A stretch of 64,000 nucleotides of DNA, from positions 25,625,949 through 25,689,948 of the forward strand of contig OY740774.1 of NCBI GenBank assembly GCA_963513935.1, given 5' to 3'. The notes under the pieces were generated by a model that was not told the DNA's origin, made no database searches, and saw only the letters and a list, made by a program, of their open reading frames with translations. Origin of the DNA: Aphrophora alni. Lineage: Eukaryota; Arthropoda; Insecta; Hemiptera; Aphrophoridae. Position 1 is the first letter of the stretch, and every line of letters begins with the position of its first letter. This document shows positions 11,735-23,269 of the stretch, one piece after another. Position numbers and translations under genes: made by a program.

Positions 11735-12947
11735 CAGTAGGACCTCCATATAACGAAATTGAAGGTTCCAAAGAAAAAGTTCGTTACATAGAAATTTCGT
11801 TATAAAGAAATTGTGTTTCCCCCCTCCTTCACTTTAAAAAAACAGAAATACTGCAGTATTTAACTTGTGTTATTTTTTGTATTATTTGTATTAATTGTAA
11901 AAATAGTCGACTATCTTAGAAGCAGCTGATTACTGTATTTCTTTGTAACGTTTGCCGACTAACGTACCGAGTCCACTAATATTAGGGATCATGGGAACTA
12001 GTAAACAAATCCTATTCTCCGGAAATGTACTTTCTGCAATTCTTGGAACTAGCTTACTTTTTTGTTTTCTATTGAAGAGTGCCGACAGACACAATCACAC
12101 GCGCGGCTCCGCCTACCTGCCGCTAATGGTTCTTCTATGAATCACTAACTAACCTTTGTGCTACAAAATAATTTTTTTCTAAATTTTAACTTTACCTAAT
12201 TTTTACTCTAATTACTGAACTCTAAATATTATTTCTCGCAAAATGAGTCCAAACACGGTACAATTGTGACAACTGTAACCGGTTTTAGTGAGTTTAAAAA
12301 CTAGAAAATAAATAAAACGGGTCCTTTATCACGTACGGTATTTTATATTGTAATAATCAGACGTCTTTAAAATAATAGTAATCACATCAATAACAAGGAA
12401 ACTGTTAAAAATTATTAAACTGTATTTTTTCTTTCTTCTCCTCCAGCTTCCTGACACTTCAAAATTGCATCCCTATTTTTTATTACTGTTGAAAGAGTGC
12501 TTGGAGGAATTTCATACTTCTGTGCTATAAGTTTCTTCTGCATGCTGTGCTCGACATCCTTTAAAATGTTAATTTTATCTGCTACACTTAAAGCCTTCCG
12601 TTTAGACATGGCGAATGCTCTGTTCTCAATGATAACTCAGTCTATACTGAGCTGAGAGATCAAATATACAGACGAGCGCCGCCAGTACCGCCAAGGGGGA
12701 GTCCGAGCCGCAAGCTGTCTGTGACATATTAATTCGCTGAGAGATGCGGGTTCTTCTATGGCGCCTCTCCTTGTCACCATTACATAAATTTTAATAATAA
12801 AAATTACTTTTTGGAATTTTTTTGGACATTTTAATTCGTTATATGGAAGATTTCCTTCGTTATATGGAAACATTTTTAAATGGAATTTCATTTGTCTTTT
12901 AAAAAAAAATTCGTTATATAGACGTTCGTTACGTAGATGTTCTACTG
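11735..12947 (-). mobile_element. pogo/Tigger-type DNA transposon, deletion derivative (1.21 kb)
   Basis: TIRs: left CAGTAGGACCTCCATATAAC, right (read inward) CAGTAGAACATCTACGTAAC, each directly flanked by TA (11733-11734; 12948-12949). CAGT-starting TIRs and TA target duplication fit pogo/Tigger. Extra inner copies of the ATATGGAA / TTCGTTATA motif lie near both ends. The only coding content is an N-terminal transposase piece on the minus strand (12415-12609), so most of the gene, including the DDE nuclease, is missing. Mobilisable only in trans, if at all. Confidence 0.9.
12415..12609 (-). CDS. Tigger/pogo transposase N-terminal fragment (CENP-B-type HTH)
   Basis: 64 residues starting MSKRKALSVADKINILKDVE, then KLIAQKYEIPPSTLSTVIKN: the N-terminal helix-turn-helix (CENP-B N / Psq-like) that binds the element's ends. 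The family's complete protein is roughly 500 residues, so only the first DNA-binding helix set remains, before a stop after GEERKNTV. The start is the only ATG in frame and it lies ~340 bp inside the TIR, a usual layout. A functional protein is unlikely, though a short DNA-binding peptide cannot be excluded. Confidence 0.85.
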   Translation of the reverse strand: MSKRKALSVADKINILKDVEHSMQKKLIAQKYEIPPSTLSTVIKNRDAILKCQEAGGEERKNTV

Positions 12948-13021
12948 TATAATGTACACAGTATATTTACAGGTTATTCAATACATTTAGTACAGGCCGT
13001 GAGGCGAGTGATGAAATTGTC

Positions 13022-13297
13022 TTGGGAATGCGCAGTGGCAAAGAGAACGTTTGCGCATGCGTAACAACAAACCTCAGTTATTTTATGTCTCAGTGCGTGG
13101 TGTTTGTGTTACGGGGTTACGGCCTTTCTGAAAACATTTCAGTGTTGTGTAGCTGTTGCCTCCAGGAATGTCACACAACAGCAGCTACTAAGTCTGTTGA
13201 GAGAAAAGTGATCCACAGCCAGAGTAGGAAGATTATTCATAATGTTTACAAAAAAGAAAATAACAGCTTAAGTGAAAAACCTTTACAAACTAAGTAG
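13022..13297 (+). CDS. Possible transposase N-terminal scrap
   Basis: Open frame of 91 residues. Its second half (VERKVIHSQSRKIIHNVYKK) resembles the N-terminal lead of DDE transposase-like proteins common in insect genomes (basic residues, then 'S-R-I-NVY'). The first half is cysteine-rich without a clear pattern. No DDE part follows; the frame ends at 13297. It could be a chance ORF. The flanks are slightly GC-richer than the surroundings. Not confidently identified. Confidence 0.3.
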   Translation: MGMRSGKENVCACVTTNLSYFMSQCVVFVLRGYGLSENISVLCSCCLQECHTTAATKSVERKVIHSQSRKIIHNVYKKENNSLSEKPLQTK

Positions 13298-13299
13298 CT

Positions 13300-13940
13300 G
13301 CTGCTTGCTGTGTATCTTTTAGTAGTGTTAGCAGAGTTATTATCAATAAACATAATAAAACGTCTGTTATAACATTGCCTGGACGATAAAATAAATTTCA
13401 ATGGAAGTATATGGTGTGTCCGTAAGGTTGTTAATAATTAGGTATCCCCTGGAAGAATTATTTTTATACAGTATGTATCACAATGCCATTAGTAAAATTC
13501 TATGTAAATAACCAACATGTTTTTTTTTTATTATTTATTTTATATCGCAATCACTTATTATTACTGCTTTACCTAATGTCTTAAAATCTTGCCTTAAAAT
13601 TAATGTCCTTAAAAATATTAATTAAGTATAAATTTTGTAATCTTAAGTGAATATTACCCAAAAAATTTAATTTCACTTGAACAAGTTTTACAGAAATGTC
13701 ATAAATTGTAGTCATACTAATCACTACTAAGAAATATTAATAGCAAACTCTGTAATAAACATAATATATTCCCAATTTATTACTGTGTAAGTGTATCTAG
13801 AGAAATATAGTCCAGAAGATTAAAAAATATCTGCGAAAAACGCGGGTGTTTATTAAACAATTGTATTAAAAATAAAAAATAAAACTATCATATTGTCCTT
13901 TTACATGAAAATGAATCTTTAGAATGTATTCTTTCTATAA
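13300..13940. other. AT-rich DNA with no recognisable gene
   Basis: Nothing recognised except A/T-rich low-complexity sequence. ATGGTGTGTCCGTAAGGTTG at ~13410 loosely resembles a transposon end. Confidence 0.5.
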
Positions 13941-14012
13941 ATTTAAAGCAGCTTTGATATTTAATGATAATTTAAAGCAGCTTTGATATTTAAAGCAGCT
14001 TTGATATTTGAT
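13941..14012 (+). repeat. Short tandem duplication (3 units)
   Basis: ATTTAAAGCAGCTTTGATAT occurs three times (starting about 13941, 13969 and 13988) with unequal spacing. Confidence 0.85.
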
Positions 14013-14415
14013 ATTAATGATAAAATGTCAGTGGAATCATGTACATTTAACTGTATAGATTCTATAGCAAAGGACTGATGTTAGGCGGGTGGCAAGTACA
14101 TCAGGAGCCACCGACTCCGGGATGCTAAGAGAGGGGAAACTTTCTCCCCAACCTGCCACTTCCCCTCCTATGCTCATCGAGAGTTTCATCACTCACCTCA
14201 CGGCCTGTAAATATATTATACGGTGGTTTACTAGTATCAGTACAAACAAAACTGCTAATTGGATAACGTTTATTAGAATACAAAGCACAGATTACAAAAT
14301 GTATTCAACATGTTTCTCTTCAAGGTTTAGGCACGGAGTAAATCTGAATTACTCGTTACCCAGAACATCCTTGCTAAAATTCAGGCGTTATCATGCCATA
14401 CTCTTCAATTTTAGT

Positions 14416-15162
14416 AGAGTGGGATACTCTAGGACAAAAGTATTGTGGGGGTAACCACGTGATTTAAGCTCCGCCCCTTGGCCCTCCTCTCACCTCTTGT
14501 CCCACCCCTCGCCCCTCCACCCTCCAAAAAGGGGCAAGGGTGGAGGATAGGCAAGGGGCTGGTCAAGAGTGGTGCAGGAGGGTAAAGGGGCGAGACAAAA
14601 GTGGAGGAGGAGAGGCAAGGGGCTGGGCAAGAGTATAGGAGAGGCAAGGGTTGAAGCAAAAGTGGAGGAGGAGGGGAGGGGCAAGAGCCGGGGGAAAAGT
14701 GGAGAAGGAGGGGCAAGATGCAGGACAAGAAGGGAGGGGTGGGGCAAAAGTAGAGGTGGAGCATGATTGGAGTAGGAGGGGCAAAGGGCAGGGTAAAAGT
14801 GGAGGAATAGAGGGAAGGGGCGAGACAAGAGCAAGGGGCAGGGCAAAGTGGAGGAGGAGAGGCAAGGGGCGGAACAAAAGTGGAGGAGGAGAAGAGAGTG
14901 GTGGGGCTAAAGTGGAGGAGAGGGGAAATGGCCGGGGCAAAAGTAGAGGGGAGGGACAATGTGCGGGGTAAAAATGGAGGAGAAGGGGCAAGGCGTGCGG
15001 AAGGAAAGGAGCAGGAGGGGCAAGAGGTGATTGTTTAGGGGCGGGGTGTAAGAGTGAAGGAGGAGTGGCAAGGGGCGGGGAAAGAGTGGAGGAGGAGTGG
15101 CGAGGGGCTGAACTTAAGCCACGTGGTCACCCCACCTCTTGTGTCCTCAAGTATTCCACTCT
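14416..15162. mobile_element. TIR element filled with purine-rich minisatellite
   Basis: Left terminus AGAGTGGGATACTCTAGGAC and right terminus (read inward) AGAGTGGAATACTTGAGGAC pair. The arms continue inward for ~60 bp (GGTAACCACGTG...TTAAGCTC left; GGTGACCACGTGGCTTAAG right). The body is a G+A-rich array (next entry). No transposase is present and I could not settle the target duplication. It sits beside the 3' part of a decayed mariner-type gene and may have landed in it. Interpretation: non-autonomous DNA element that captured or expanded a minisatellite. Confidence 0.75.
14520..15115 (+). repeat. Polypurine G-rich minisatellite
   Basis: Degenerate tandem array of ~20-45-bp units around GTGGAGGAGGRGNGGCAAGG and GGGGCGGGGCAAAAG. 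The plus strand is almost entirely G/A with many runs of 3-4 G, so G-quadruplex or triplex (H-DNA) formation is plausible. GC content is far above the window's. The Pro/Ser/Leu-rich frames on the minus strand here are translations of this array, not genes. Confidence 0.9.
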
Positions 15163-15189
15163 TTATAATGATACGTTGTCTTAATGTAT

Positions 15190-15920
15190 AACCAGAGCCT
15201 TAAGATGTCCTTAGAGGTAAAAATCAAGGGAAATGACGTCTGGAGATAGCGCTGGTCACTATATGGCCCTATCCTGCTTGAATCATTTTAGAAATAGGTC
15301 TTCTTTATTTAAAACATTTGTCATTATGAATTCTTATAGCATGCTCAGGTAGTCAACAAAATGTAAGTTGCCGTCACTAAAAAGCGTCCAATAATACGTC
15401 CGTTCCATATGCTACACCAAACTATCTGTTTACCGACACTTTAAATTAATGGAGATAACTTCATTTAACTCTCCATTAATATAAAAAATTGTCCTACTCT
15501 CCATTGAAATAAAAATTGTCCTCAATGAGACAACAATAAGCTGGTTGTTCCTGATTTTATCGATAGTCCAATCACAAAATTCAATTTCCGTATCATAATC
15601 ATCCTTCAATATCTGATGTAGCAATTTCATTCTGGAAGGATTCCATCCGTTTTTGTGTAGAATTCGAACGATGGTTGTTTCATAGATAGAGAGCAAGAAT
15701 CTATTTTGGACTTTTAGCCTCAGTTATAAGTATTTTATCTCCTTCTTCGTTATGGTTCTAAAAGGGTCAGATTTCTGTAGCTCTTTAACACTACCCGTAG
15801 CCTTAAATTTCTTTAAAGGCTTAGCATCTGTGTCATGAGGAACTTGATTTATGTGTGCCAGATTAAATGTTGCCGCCAATTGACGATTAGTACCAAATCA
15901 AGTAGATACATTTGTGCTTA
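15190..15920 (-). pseudogene. Mariner/Tc1-type transposase pseudogene
   Basis: Minus-strand reading in several frames. An HTH region (~15900-15720: FNLAHIN...KFKATGSVKELQKSD...RTITKKE) matches the paired DNA-binding domain of IS630-Tc1-mariner transposases. It is followed by ETTIVRILHKNGWNPSRMKL and RIEFCDW-like DDYDTEIEFCDWTIDKI (15430-15696), the lead-in to the first catalytic Asp. Then come VWCSIWNGRIIGRF-like (~15395-15355) and a IQAGxGHIVTSAISRRHFP segment (~15280-15220), the equivalent of the QQDGAPPH second-Asp motif. Multiple frameshifts and stops. The last third is missing or displaced by the purine element. Confidence 0.75.
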
Positions 15921-16884
15921 GTTAGCATTTTTTACAAAGTCAAATTAGAGCAGGTTAACTATCAAGCAAACAACTTTTACAAAAGTTAAATAGCTGTTTT
16001 ATTAATTCCTATGGTTTTAACAGTTGTATTTTAATTATTTACAGAGATTAAAATATTAATACATATTATGAAACAAGTAGTTTCTATGGAGACTAAAGGA
16101 CCGCCCTGCCTAATAAAGTAGTCAGGAAATTGTTCAACTCGTATTAGAATTCCTAAAAAAGGAAATGAAAACTGTTAACGTGTCATTTTTTTACTACTTC
16201 AAGTAATTTAGCGTTTTATCACTCTTCGACACTTCGTGCAGTATTAACAGTTTTAGTTTAAGTAGAAAAAACACTTTTAAAAGTGCAACAACTATAAATT
16301 CTCACCTAACCTACTTTCTTTATACCTCGTCTGTAATATTGTGGTTTATATGTATTTAGAGAAGCTCTATATTTTTAGCAGAATATTTAAATTGTGGGTC
16401 CGGAAAATTATTCAACTTGGAATTATGCCGTAGATTTATCTTTTACCTACTTTAATCTGAAGCGGAGATTATCTCTTAGGAAACACTTCAAATTATCTTT
16501 AATATTTTAGTGTGTTTTTATGACAGTATCTCTCTGACTGTTCCATAGTAATAGTTTCCAACCACTTCAATGTAGTCTCCTATATTATGTCATGTATGCA
16601 TAATGTTTTGACCGACATTCGAGAAAAAGAATAAGTATTGTAAATTCCCTTTAACCCAGGAGAAGACTTGTTACGGGGAAACAACCGCGTTTTGTTTTAT
16701 TCAGTAACAACTGAACGATTGGTAACAAGATAGAAACACCCCTCCTCCCTTATTCTCGATCGAACTGTTGGAATTAAGATTTGGGTGTGGCCATATCATT
16801 AGAATGAGTCGTCCAGCATTGTAAACAGTTGTGTAAAAGGTACCGTTACACAACACAGGCAGATGACCAAGGTAGTCAATATAA
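15921..16884. other. AT-rich DNA with no recognisable gene
   Basis: No motif recognised. The minus-strand open frame 16799-17053 mostly reads the left arm of the inverted repeat below and is not supported. Confidence 0.5.
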
Positions 16885-17159
16885 ACATTTTGAATAATCC
16901 AATCATTTGTATTGATACCTTAAACATTATGAAGATCTTATAGTGTTTCTGAAGTAGTTTAAAGTTGTTAGTTGTAAGTCTGGATGGTTTCTTCTTCGTC
17001 CTAAGTGTTTTTGGTGCAAGATTTGATGAGAGGGTGTCAATTCCGATCGACAATTTTGGAAGTCCTTGAATTGGAAAATTCCTGTACCAATTTAACTGAT
17101 TAATTTTAATTAATTTTCCCTTTGGTTTTTGCTTTTATCAATAGGTAGGTTATTAAATG

Positions 17160-17225
17160 TTTATTTTTATACGATTGTGTTCCTTACACTCTTCTTGATT
17201 TTCTATGACTTCTTTAACACCTTCC

Positions 17226-17261
<36 letters not shown>

Positions 17262-18240
17262 CCTATTAACACCTTCCTTTTATAATTAATATTAATCTTT
17301 AGTACTATTTTGAAAGATTTATTTTGCAACGTTAGTACGCCTTTTCTCCTCCAGTTGACATTTTTCTTACGGTCGAAAGTCGCTTGCTCTGATAATTTCA
17401 TATTCTTTCTGGTAACGTGTACTATTTCTAATTTACTTCAATCTGCCATTACGTTTGAACCCATTGTTTAGTTTTGATGTTTATTATAGATTCTTCTTCC
17501 TCTTGAATTCGATCTGCAGTCGTAGTCCGCCCTGTTCTAAATTTATCTTACATTTTCCAAAGTATTAAAAGTGTACATTTCCTTTTTAATTTTTTTTTTT
17601 TTTAATTTTATGTTATTAACTTTTTAGTCTTGCTCTAAAACGAAGTTTTCAGTTTTTACTCTTTTGTTATGTCTCAAAGATATTTTATTGCACTTGACTT
17701 TACGTAATAAAATCCCCTATTTTTACTTGTATTGCTTGGTCATCTTACAATAAATATTACCTTCTCATTTTATTTATTTATTTACCTTTCGATTTTTACG
17801 CTTTTTAAAATCTTTATTCATTTTGGTTTGTTTTAAATTTTAATTGTTTATAACTTTTTATTTTGTTATTGCGATCAAGCTTAAATTTTATCATTTCGTA
17901 GCAATTTACCACCTTAATCTTAATTTATTATTACATTTTCTGTTGTTTATTGCTTTTTGCTTTTTATTAATGCACTATTAAATCCCCTGTTTACTCACTT
18001 CCCCATTTAATTATTTTATTATTATTTATGATTTTCTTATTATTCCCTCTTCTTAACAACTCCCCATAGTTACCTTTTAATTATCTTATTTATTTCGATT
18101 TTTGGTTATTCACGCCAGTGAATACGACAGTTTTAAATTATCGTTTATTATTTTCCCCTTAGTTCAACGCTGCTTGACCAGTTTTAATCAAACTATCGTT
18201 ATTTTTTCATAACATTAGTTTTTGTTAAATACAGGTTTTC
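17160..18240 (+). repeat. T-rich low-complexity tract with (ATT)n
   Basis: A pyrimidine-biased kilobase (many TTTATTTA, CTTTTT runs). An (ATT)n microsatellite at 17228-17261 is embedded in a 16-bp duplication (AACACCTTCCTTTTAT at 17216 and ~17269). No gene seen. Confidence 0.65.
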
Positions 18241-20111
18241 ATGTCAGATCTTGTCAGAAATCAGCTAGAACTGAACACCGTGCAAGTACTATCAGATGTA
18301 GGCCTAACTATATTTAAGTTTAGGTTAGGAAATTGGTTAAGTAAAGATGACTCCAATTCTCGCCAGTAACCCTTAAAATGCATAATTTGGATTATATATT
18401 TATTTCATGAAATCCCCCCTCCCGGAATTTCAGCGATCCGGAAGTGATATATTTGTGATGACACCATTAGACCTACATGTATCAAGAAAATTAATTTAAA
18501 CGTAAAATAAAAACAGAGTAGAGAAACAAAAACTTTAAGGAAGAAATCAGATAGACCTGAACTGCACTCAAAGTTTTTTCAATGTACACAGTGAAACTCT
18601 TCTAAATAAAGTCAAATCCCAAGAAACAACTACTGTGTGTGCGATCATGTTATAACAACAAATGACTTGAATGGTAATGACGCATCAGAACCTGTTCTAA
18701 TAAACTTGATATAAAGGATTTTTATCCTTCTAACATTAGCCGGAATTTATTACGATCTTTGGCTGAACGTTTCTGGAACATCTTATGATTATTCTCAAAA
18801 AGTAAATCTAATAAATCTCGTCCAACTCCCAAACGTAATTCATTAAAAATAGATAACATAATTTTATAATTTAATAATAATATATTTTAGGATCGTAATT
18901 AGTAGAGCAGTATGAGGTGTAATAAAGAGCAGCTAAATGACTAAAATCTGTTTGATATTTATTGCTTCCAGTAATATTTTACTACTTTGTTATAAACTGT
19001 ATTGTCGCCTTCAGAACAAGTTTACAGCATCACATCCAATACTTTGCCCTACTTTGTAAATTTAATATTTTCAATTCTTTGATTTATGTATTTTATAACT
19101 AGGGAAGAATTTATTTTAATACATAATAGAACCGTCCAGTTGAGATCCTTTCTATGACATGAGGCTTCAATTTTTAATTGTATTCATATTGAAGTTGAAA
19201 CCATGCACAGGTAGATTCCCTTTAGATTACCAACCTCTCTAAAGTGAGTCCCTAAGGGTTATAAATATATTATTCAACCCAATTAGGTTTTGATATCTCT
19301 ACAAGGACCTAGAGCATATTTGAACTTTGTTTTATAAGTAGGAATACTGAAATAATAAATGGTATATTAAAGAATTATTCCAAAGATTTACAGGGTTATA
19401 TTTATTTATTCCCAATAATAATTGTAAGCAGTATGGTACTATTAAATGTTGGAGTGAAAGGATTTTAAAGTTGATTAATTATTACACTTGCGTATGTGGT
19501 TGTCACTATTTAATATTACATTAGAGAATTTGTACGAAAAAAGAAATTAATAGTGTATTTTTGTATTCAATATGATCATTTTTGCAGCTACCTTAACACG
19601 CAGTTAATAATAGAGCTTATTAATCTTGTAATACTTTAAGATAAACATTATCATTTAAAATCTACTACCATGTAAGAAATGAAATAAGATTGTTCTGAAA
19701 TAATGTTCACTTTCCATTTAAACAAATGTTCCTCAGTTTTAAATTGAAGTCGCAGATCTCTGAAGTACAATAAAGACATTGATTTGAGGAAAACGTGACC
19801 AGGCATAGATTTAAAAGATAAATAAAACACTTTCTTCTTCTCCTTGTGTTAACGAAAGAGAAATAAAAACTCCCTTTTACTCAAACAAAAAGGAGATTAT
19901 TTGAAAAATAAGTTATAATGTAAGTGAAGAAGTAAAGCTACAATTTGATGATTTTGATAAATTTATGACGTAACAATATTATTATTTCATTAATTAGTTT
20001 TATTATTAGTAAGCTATTTATAAAGTATTTAAAACAGAAAAGAATGAGGAGAAATTTTATAAAGGACGAAAATCCACTGAAATTAAAGTTACAAATCCTA
20101 ATTGATGTTCT
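18241..20111. other. Interior of the inverted-arm unit, no recognisable gene
   Basis: AT-rich, no convincing ORF. The 19938-20147 minus frame overlaps the right arm edge and is not supported. Confidence 0.5.
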
Positions 20112-20384
20112 ATTAATAACCAACCTATTGATATAAGTAAAAACCAAAGGGAAAATTAATTAAAATTAATCAGTTAAGTTGGTACAGGAATTTTCCAACT
20201 CAGGGACTTCCAAAATCGGAAGATCGACACCCTCTCATCAAATCTTGTGCCAAAAACACTTAGGACGAAGAGTTAGAAAAACCATCCAGACTTACAAATA
20301 ACAACTTTAAACTACCTCAGAGACACTATAAGATCTTCATAGTGCTTAAGGTATCAATAAAAATGATTGGATTATTCAAAATGT

Positions 20385-21504
20385 AGAAAAACTTTATCAT
20401 TCAATTTGTTAATAATTTAATTAAAAATTTTTAAATTTAAAAAAACCGTTAATTTGAGCAAATTTTAAATGTTGGGGAAACTTTAAATTCATTAAATTGT
20501 TTGTAAATTACAAAACGGGTAAAGCTTTGGTCAACCAACAAGAAAATTGTATGTTATTTTAATTATTAAAGTAAATATTTTTTTATTAATAATTTGTGCA
20601 TTATAATTAACTTTTTGAAAATTGCAAGATTTTATTGATGAATACTTAAAATTTTATGTAATTTTCAAACTAACTATTCAAAAGAAATTAAGTAAAGATT
20701 ATTTATCATTCAATTGATTCTCAATTCACGTATATTTACTACATTTAAGTAGTAATATTGGAGCTATTTCATAAAAACAATTACACCCCCCTCTTCTAAC
20801 TATAAACGTTTATTTCAATTGAGTTGTAATAGATCAAGCAATTTCCTACTAAAATAATATGCATACGAGTGCAAATAATCTTACTTAAAAAAATATATTA
20901 AAAAATCATAAGGATTTATGTAGTAAAATTTACAAATTGCTGTGATATCATTTTGATATCTAAAGTTTTATTCGTTGTTATTTTTGTATCAATTTTGATG
21001 AAAATGGGTAAAATACAAAATTTCAAGAAAGTAGAAACTTGGATGGATTGCCACAAGTGGATTTATGGTTTTCAACTGATCAATGGTTGACTTTGGGATG
21101 TTTCAACTCCGTCTTGAATTTCTTTCCACCTAAACTGGCTCTCAGAGTTTTATAATGTTTTCTCTGCAAAAAATTCAAATAAAAAATTACTTCTGATACT
21201 TACAATTTCAAAAAAAGTATTTTATATACTTTTTGTGCAAACTAAATTGTATTTTTTTATAAATAATAATACGACAGATTTTGAAATTGATTTTTTTATC
21301 CTTGTTGTTTAAAAACCTTTCGCTCATCATTGCCTTATATAAAAGAGAAATAAATGAATATAAAATAAACCCCTTGTCTTCAAATAGTTTAATAGAATCA
21401 ATGTCGAAGAAAACACTAGTTGGTCAAGATAACCCTGATAAACCAACATATTAAAGAGAGGGATATAACCAGAGATCGTGTGGAAAGAAAATGAAACCAT
21501 CACC
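20385..21504. other. AT-rich DNA with no recognisable gene
   Basis: Nothing recognised on either strand. Confidence 0.55.
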
Positions 21505-22345
21505 ATTCTACAACACAGAGATGCAGAGAGTATTCTTTTAATATAGATAATTCATTCAATTTCTAAACTCCCGTTTGAACAAGGTTTCATTAAATTTTAA
21601 GTTTAATCCGATTTATAATTAGTTTTATTTAAACAATTTAAATTAAGCTCCTAATTAAAGAGTTTAATTAGGTAATTAAATTATTTTAAAATTGATTTAG
21701 AAATTTTAAAAAAATAATAAAGGTAAGGTTTTAGCCAAGTACAATATGACTCATATATTTTTTTAAAATATGTTTTACGATGGTTTTGAATACAGAAAGC
21801 TATGTAATGTACATTTCAAATCTTTATGTTTCTAGCGAAGAACATATCTTATAACTACCAAATACCACAGCTATCCAGATTTATTCCTTAAGTTAATATT
21901 TCACATCATTATTAACTCATTATTATTTGACTCAGAGGATCTCAAAACTGTTTATTCTGCAAAACACTTAAAAATCAGTTTTTTAACCTGACAGGTGAAA
22001 TATTAACTTAGGGAATAAATCTGGATAGCTGTGGTATTTGGTAGATCTGTTCTTCGCTAGAAACATAAAGATTTGAAATATACATTACGTATTAAAAACC
22101 ATCGTAAAACAAATGTTAATCAAATATATGAGACATATTTTACTTGGCTAAAACCTTGCCTTTATTAAATATTTTAATTTCTAAATCAATTTTTAAAATA
22201 ATTTAATTACCTAATTAAACTCTTTAATTAGGAGCTTAATTTTAATTGTTTAAATAAAATTAATTATATTTCTATAGTTAGTTCAGAAATTCAATAAATT
22301 ATCTATAAATAAAAGAATACGCTCTTCATCTCTGTGTTTTAGAAT
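21505..22345. repeat. 841-bp near-perfect palindrome (~400-bp arms)
   Basis: Left arm 21505-21905 and right arm ~21994-22345 are inverted copies (e.g. CCACAGCTATCCAGATTTAT versus its complement at ~22015), with an 88-bp spacer and a few small indels. The tips are ATTCTA-AACACAGAGATG. It is non-coding. Transcription across it would give a long dsRNA hairpin. Could be a foldback MITE; no target duplication was settled. Confidence 0.85.
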
Positions 22346-22851
22346 ATCCGTCGTATGACTTCGTATTTGTCGTATGTTATTGAACGTTTAGAGACAGCAA
22401 TCTGATTTTCAAACTTTTAATCCGTTGGTGATCGTCGTTTACACTTTCTAAACAGTAATAATACAAATACTGTAAGTGCATAAACACATATTAATATACA
22501 CGATCTATATTGAAAAAAATGAAAATTAATGTATTAATTTAAAAAAATTACAAAGAATTAAAAAATAAGCCAGTCAGCATATTGAACGACCAGTCCAAAG
22601 CCCTGTACGTTACAGCTCTTAGTTCGATAAGAATCGTGTACAAGATCAGGAAACCTAGCTGATACCAGTGTATTGCAAACTACGAGATGGATTGGTTTGT
22701 GAGTATTATTATGTGCTTGTGTATAGTATATATGCTATTAATAGTTTTAATATGTAAACGACGACCACCAACAGAGGTTGTAACAACTTGAAGATGGTAT
22801 TAAGGTCCCGAAACGTGTCGTAATCTACGACAGATACAAAGTCATAAGACG
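22346..22851. repeat. Inverted-repeat unit with hammerhead-like motif
   Basis: Arms 22346-22445 and ~22757-22851 pair: CGTCGTATGACTTCGTATTTG left versus the complement of ACAAAGTCATAAGACG right, and GATCGTCGTTTAC versus GTAAACGACGACC. It abuts the 841-bp palindrome directly. A motif with PLE-tail layout (below) lies in the right arm and a more decayed equivalent reads outward in the left arm (~22380-22410). Architecture matches the unit at 27.7-28.4 kb. Confidence 0.6.
22786..22822 (+). ncRNA. Decayed hammerhead-like motif
   Basis: CTTGAAGATGGTATTAAGG then TCCCGAAACGTGTCG. Alignment to the CUGAUGA / stem II / GAAA layout needs two or more core changes, and the base after the GAAACGU is G, which a hammerhead does not cut. 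Probably a non-functional relic. Confidence 0.35.
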
Positions 22852-23046
22852 CTTAAAACGAGGTGTCATAGAAATTATTTATTTTTCTGTATCATATTTT
22901 CAAAATATCTTAAATTGAGTTGAATGATCAACAACAATAGCTGCAGAAGAGTTTTCGATTAAATTACTAAAAGATAGCCCATGGAAATAATACATTTAAA
23001 GTTGCTGATTTCGCTCATATTTTGGTAGCTCAACAAAAATTATTAA

Positions 23047-23092
23047 CAGCCATCATTAGTCTTGATTATCAGCCATCATTAGTCTTGATTAT
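23047..23092 (+). repeat. Perfect 23-bp tandem duplication
   Basis: The unit starting CAGCCATCATTAGTCTTGAT occurs twice back to back (23047-23069, 23070-23092) without mismatch, so it is recent. Confidence 0.95.
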
Positions 23093-23269
23093 CAAATTAT
23101 ATTTACGCTAAAAAGCAGTTTATAGGCGCAATCAAAGCACGGTTAGGTTTTATTTTAATATATAAATGATTTTCCTTACTATAGTGCCCATGATACATTT
23201 GTACTTTTGACTTACAACTGCAGAGTCGTTTTTGCTAGGAACATTTTGGTTTTGTGGATTCTACACCTT

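Larger units (their letters stand above)
16885..20384. mobile_element. 3.5-kb unit bounded by 273-bp inverted arms
   Basis: Left arm 16885-17157 and right arm 20112-20384 are inverted copies of equal length, with only scattered differences by eye. Outer tips are ACATTTTGAATAATCCAATC in both. Sequence identity stops on both sides of each arm, as expected for long TIRs or a foldback element. The 2.95-kb interior has no recognised transposase. Its first kilobase is T-rich low-complexity DNA. I cannot identify a target duplication or a superfamily. Confidence 0.7.

Noticed and set aside
14429..14991. Long Pro/Ser/Leu-rich frames on the minus strand and Lys/Arg/Gly-rich frames on the plus strand
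   Set aside because: They are translations of a purine-rich minisatellite in several frames at once; no domain or conserved start.
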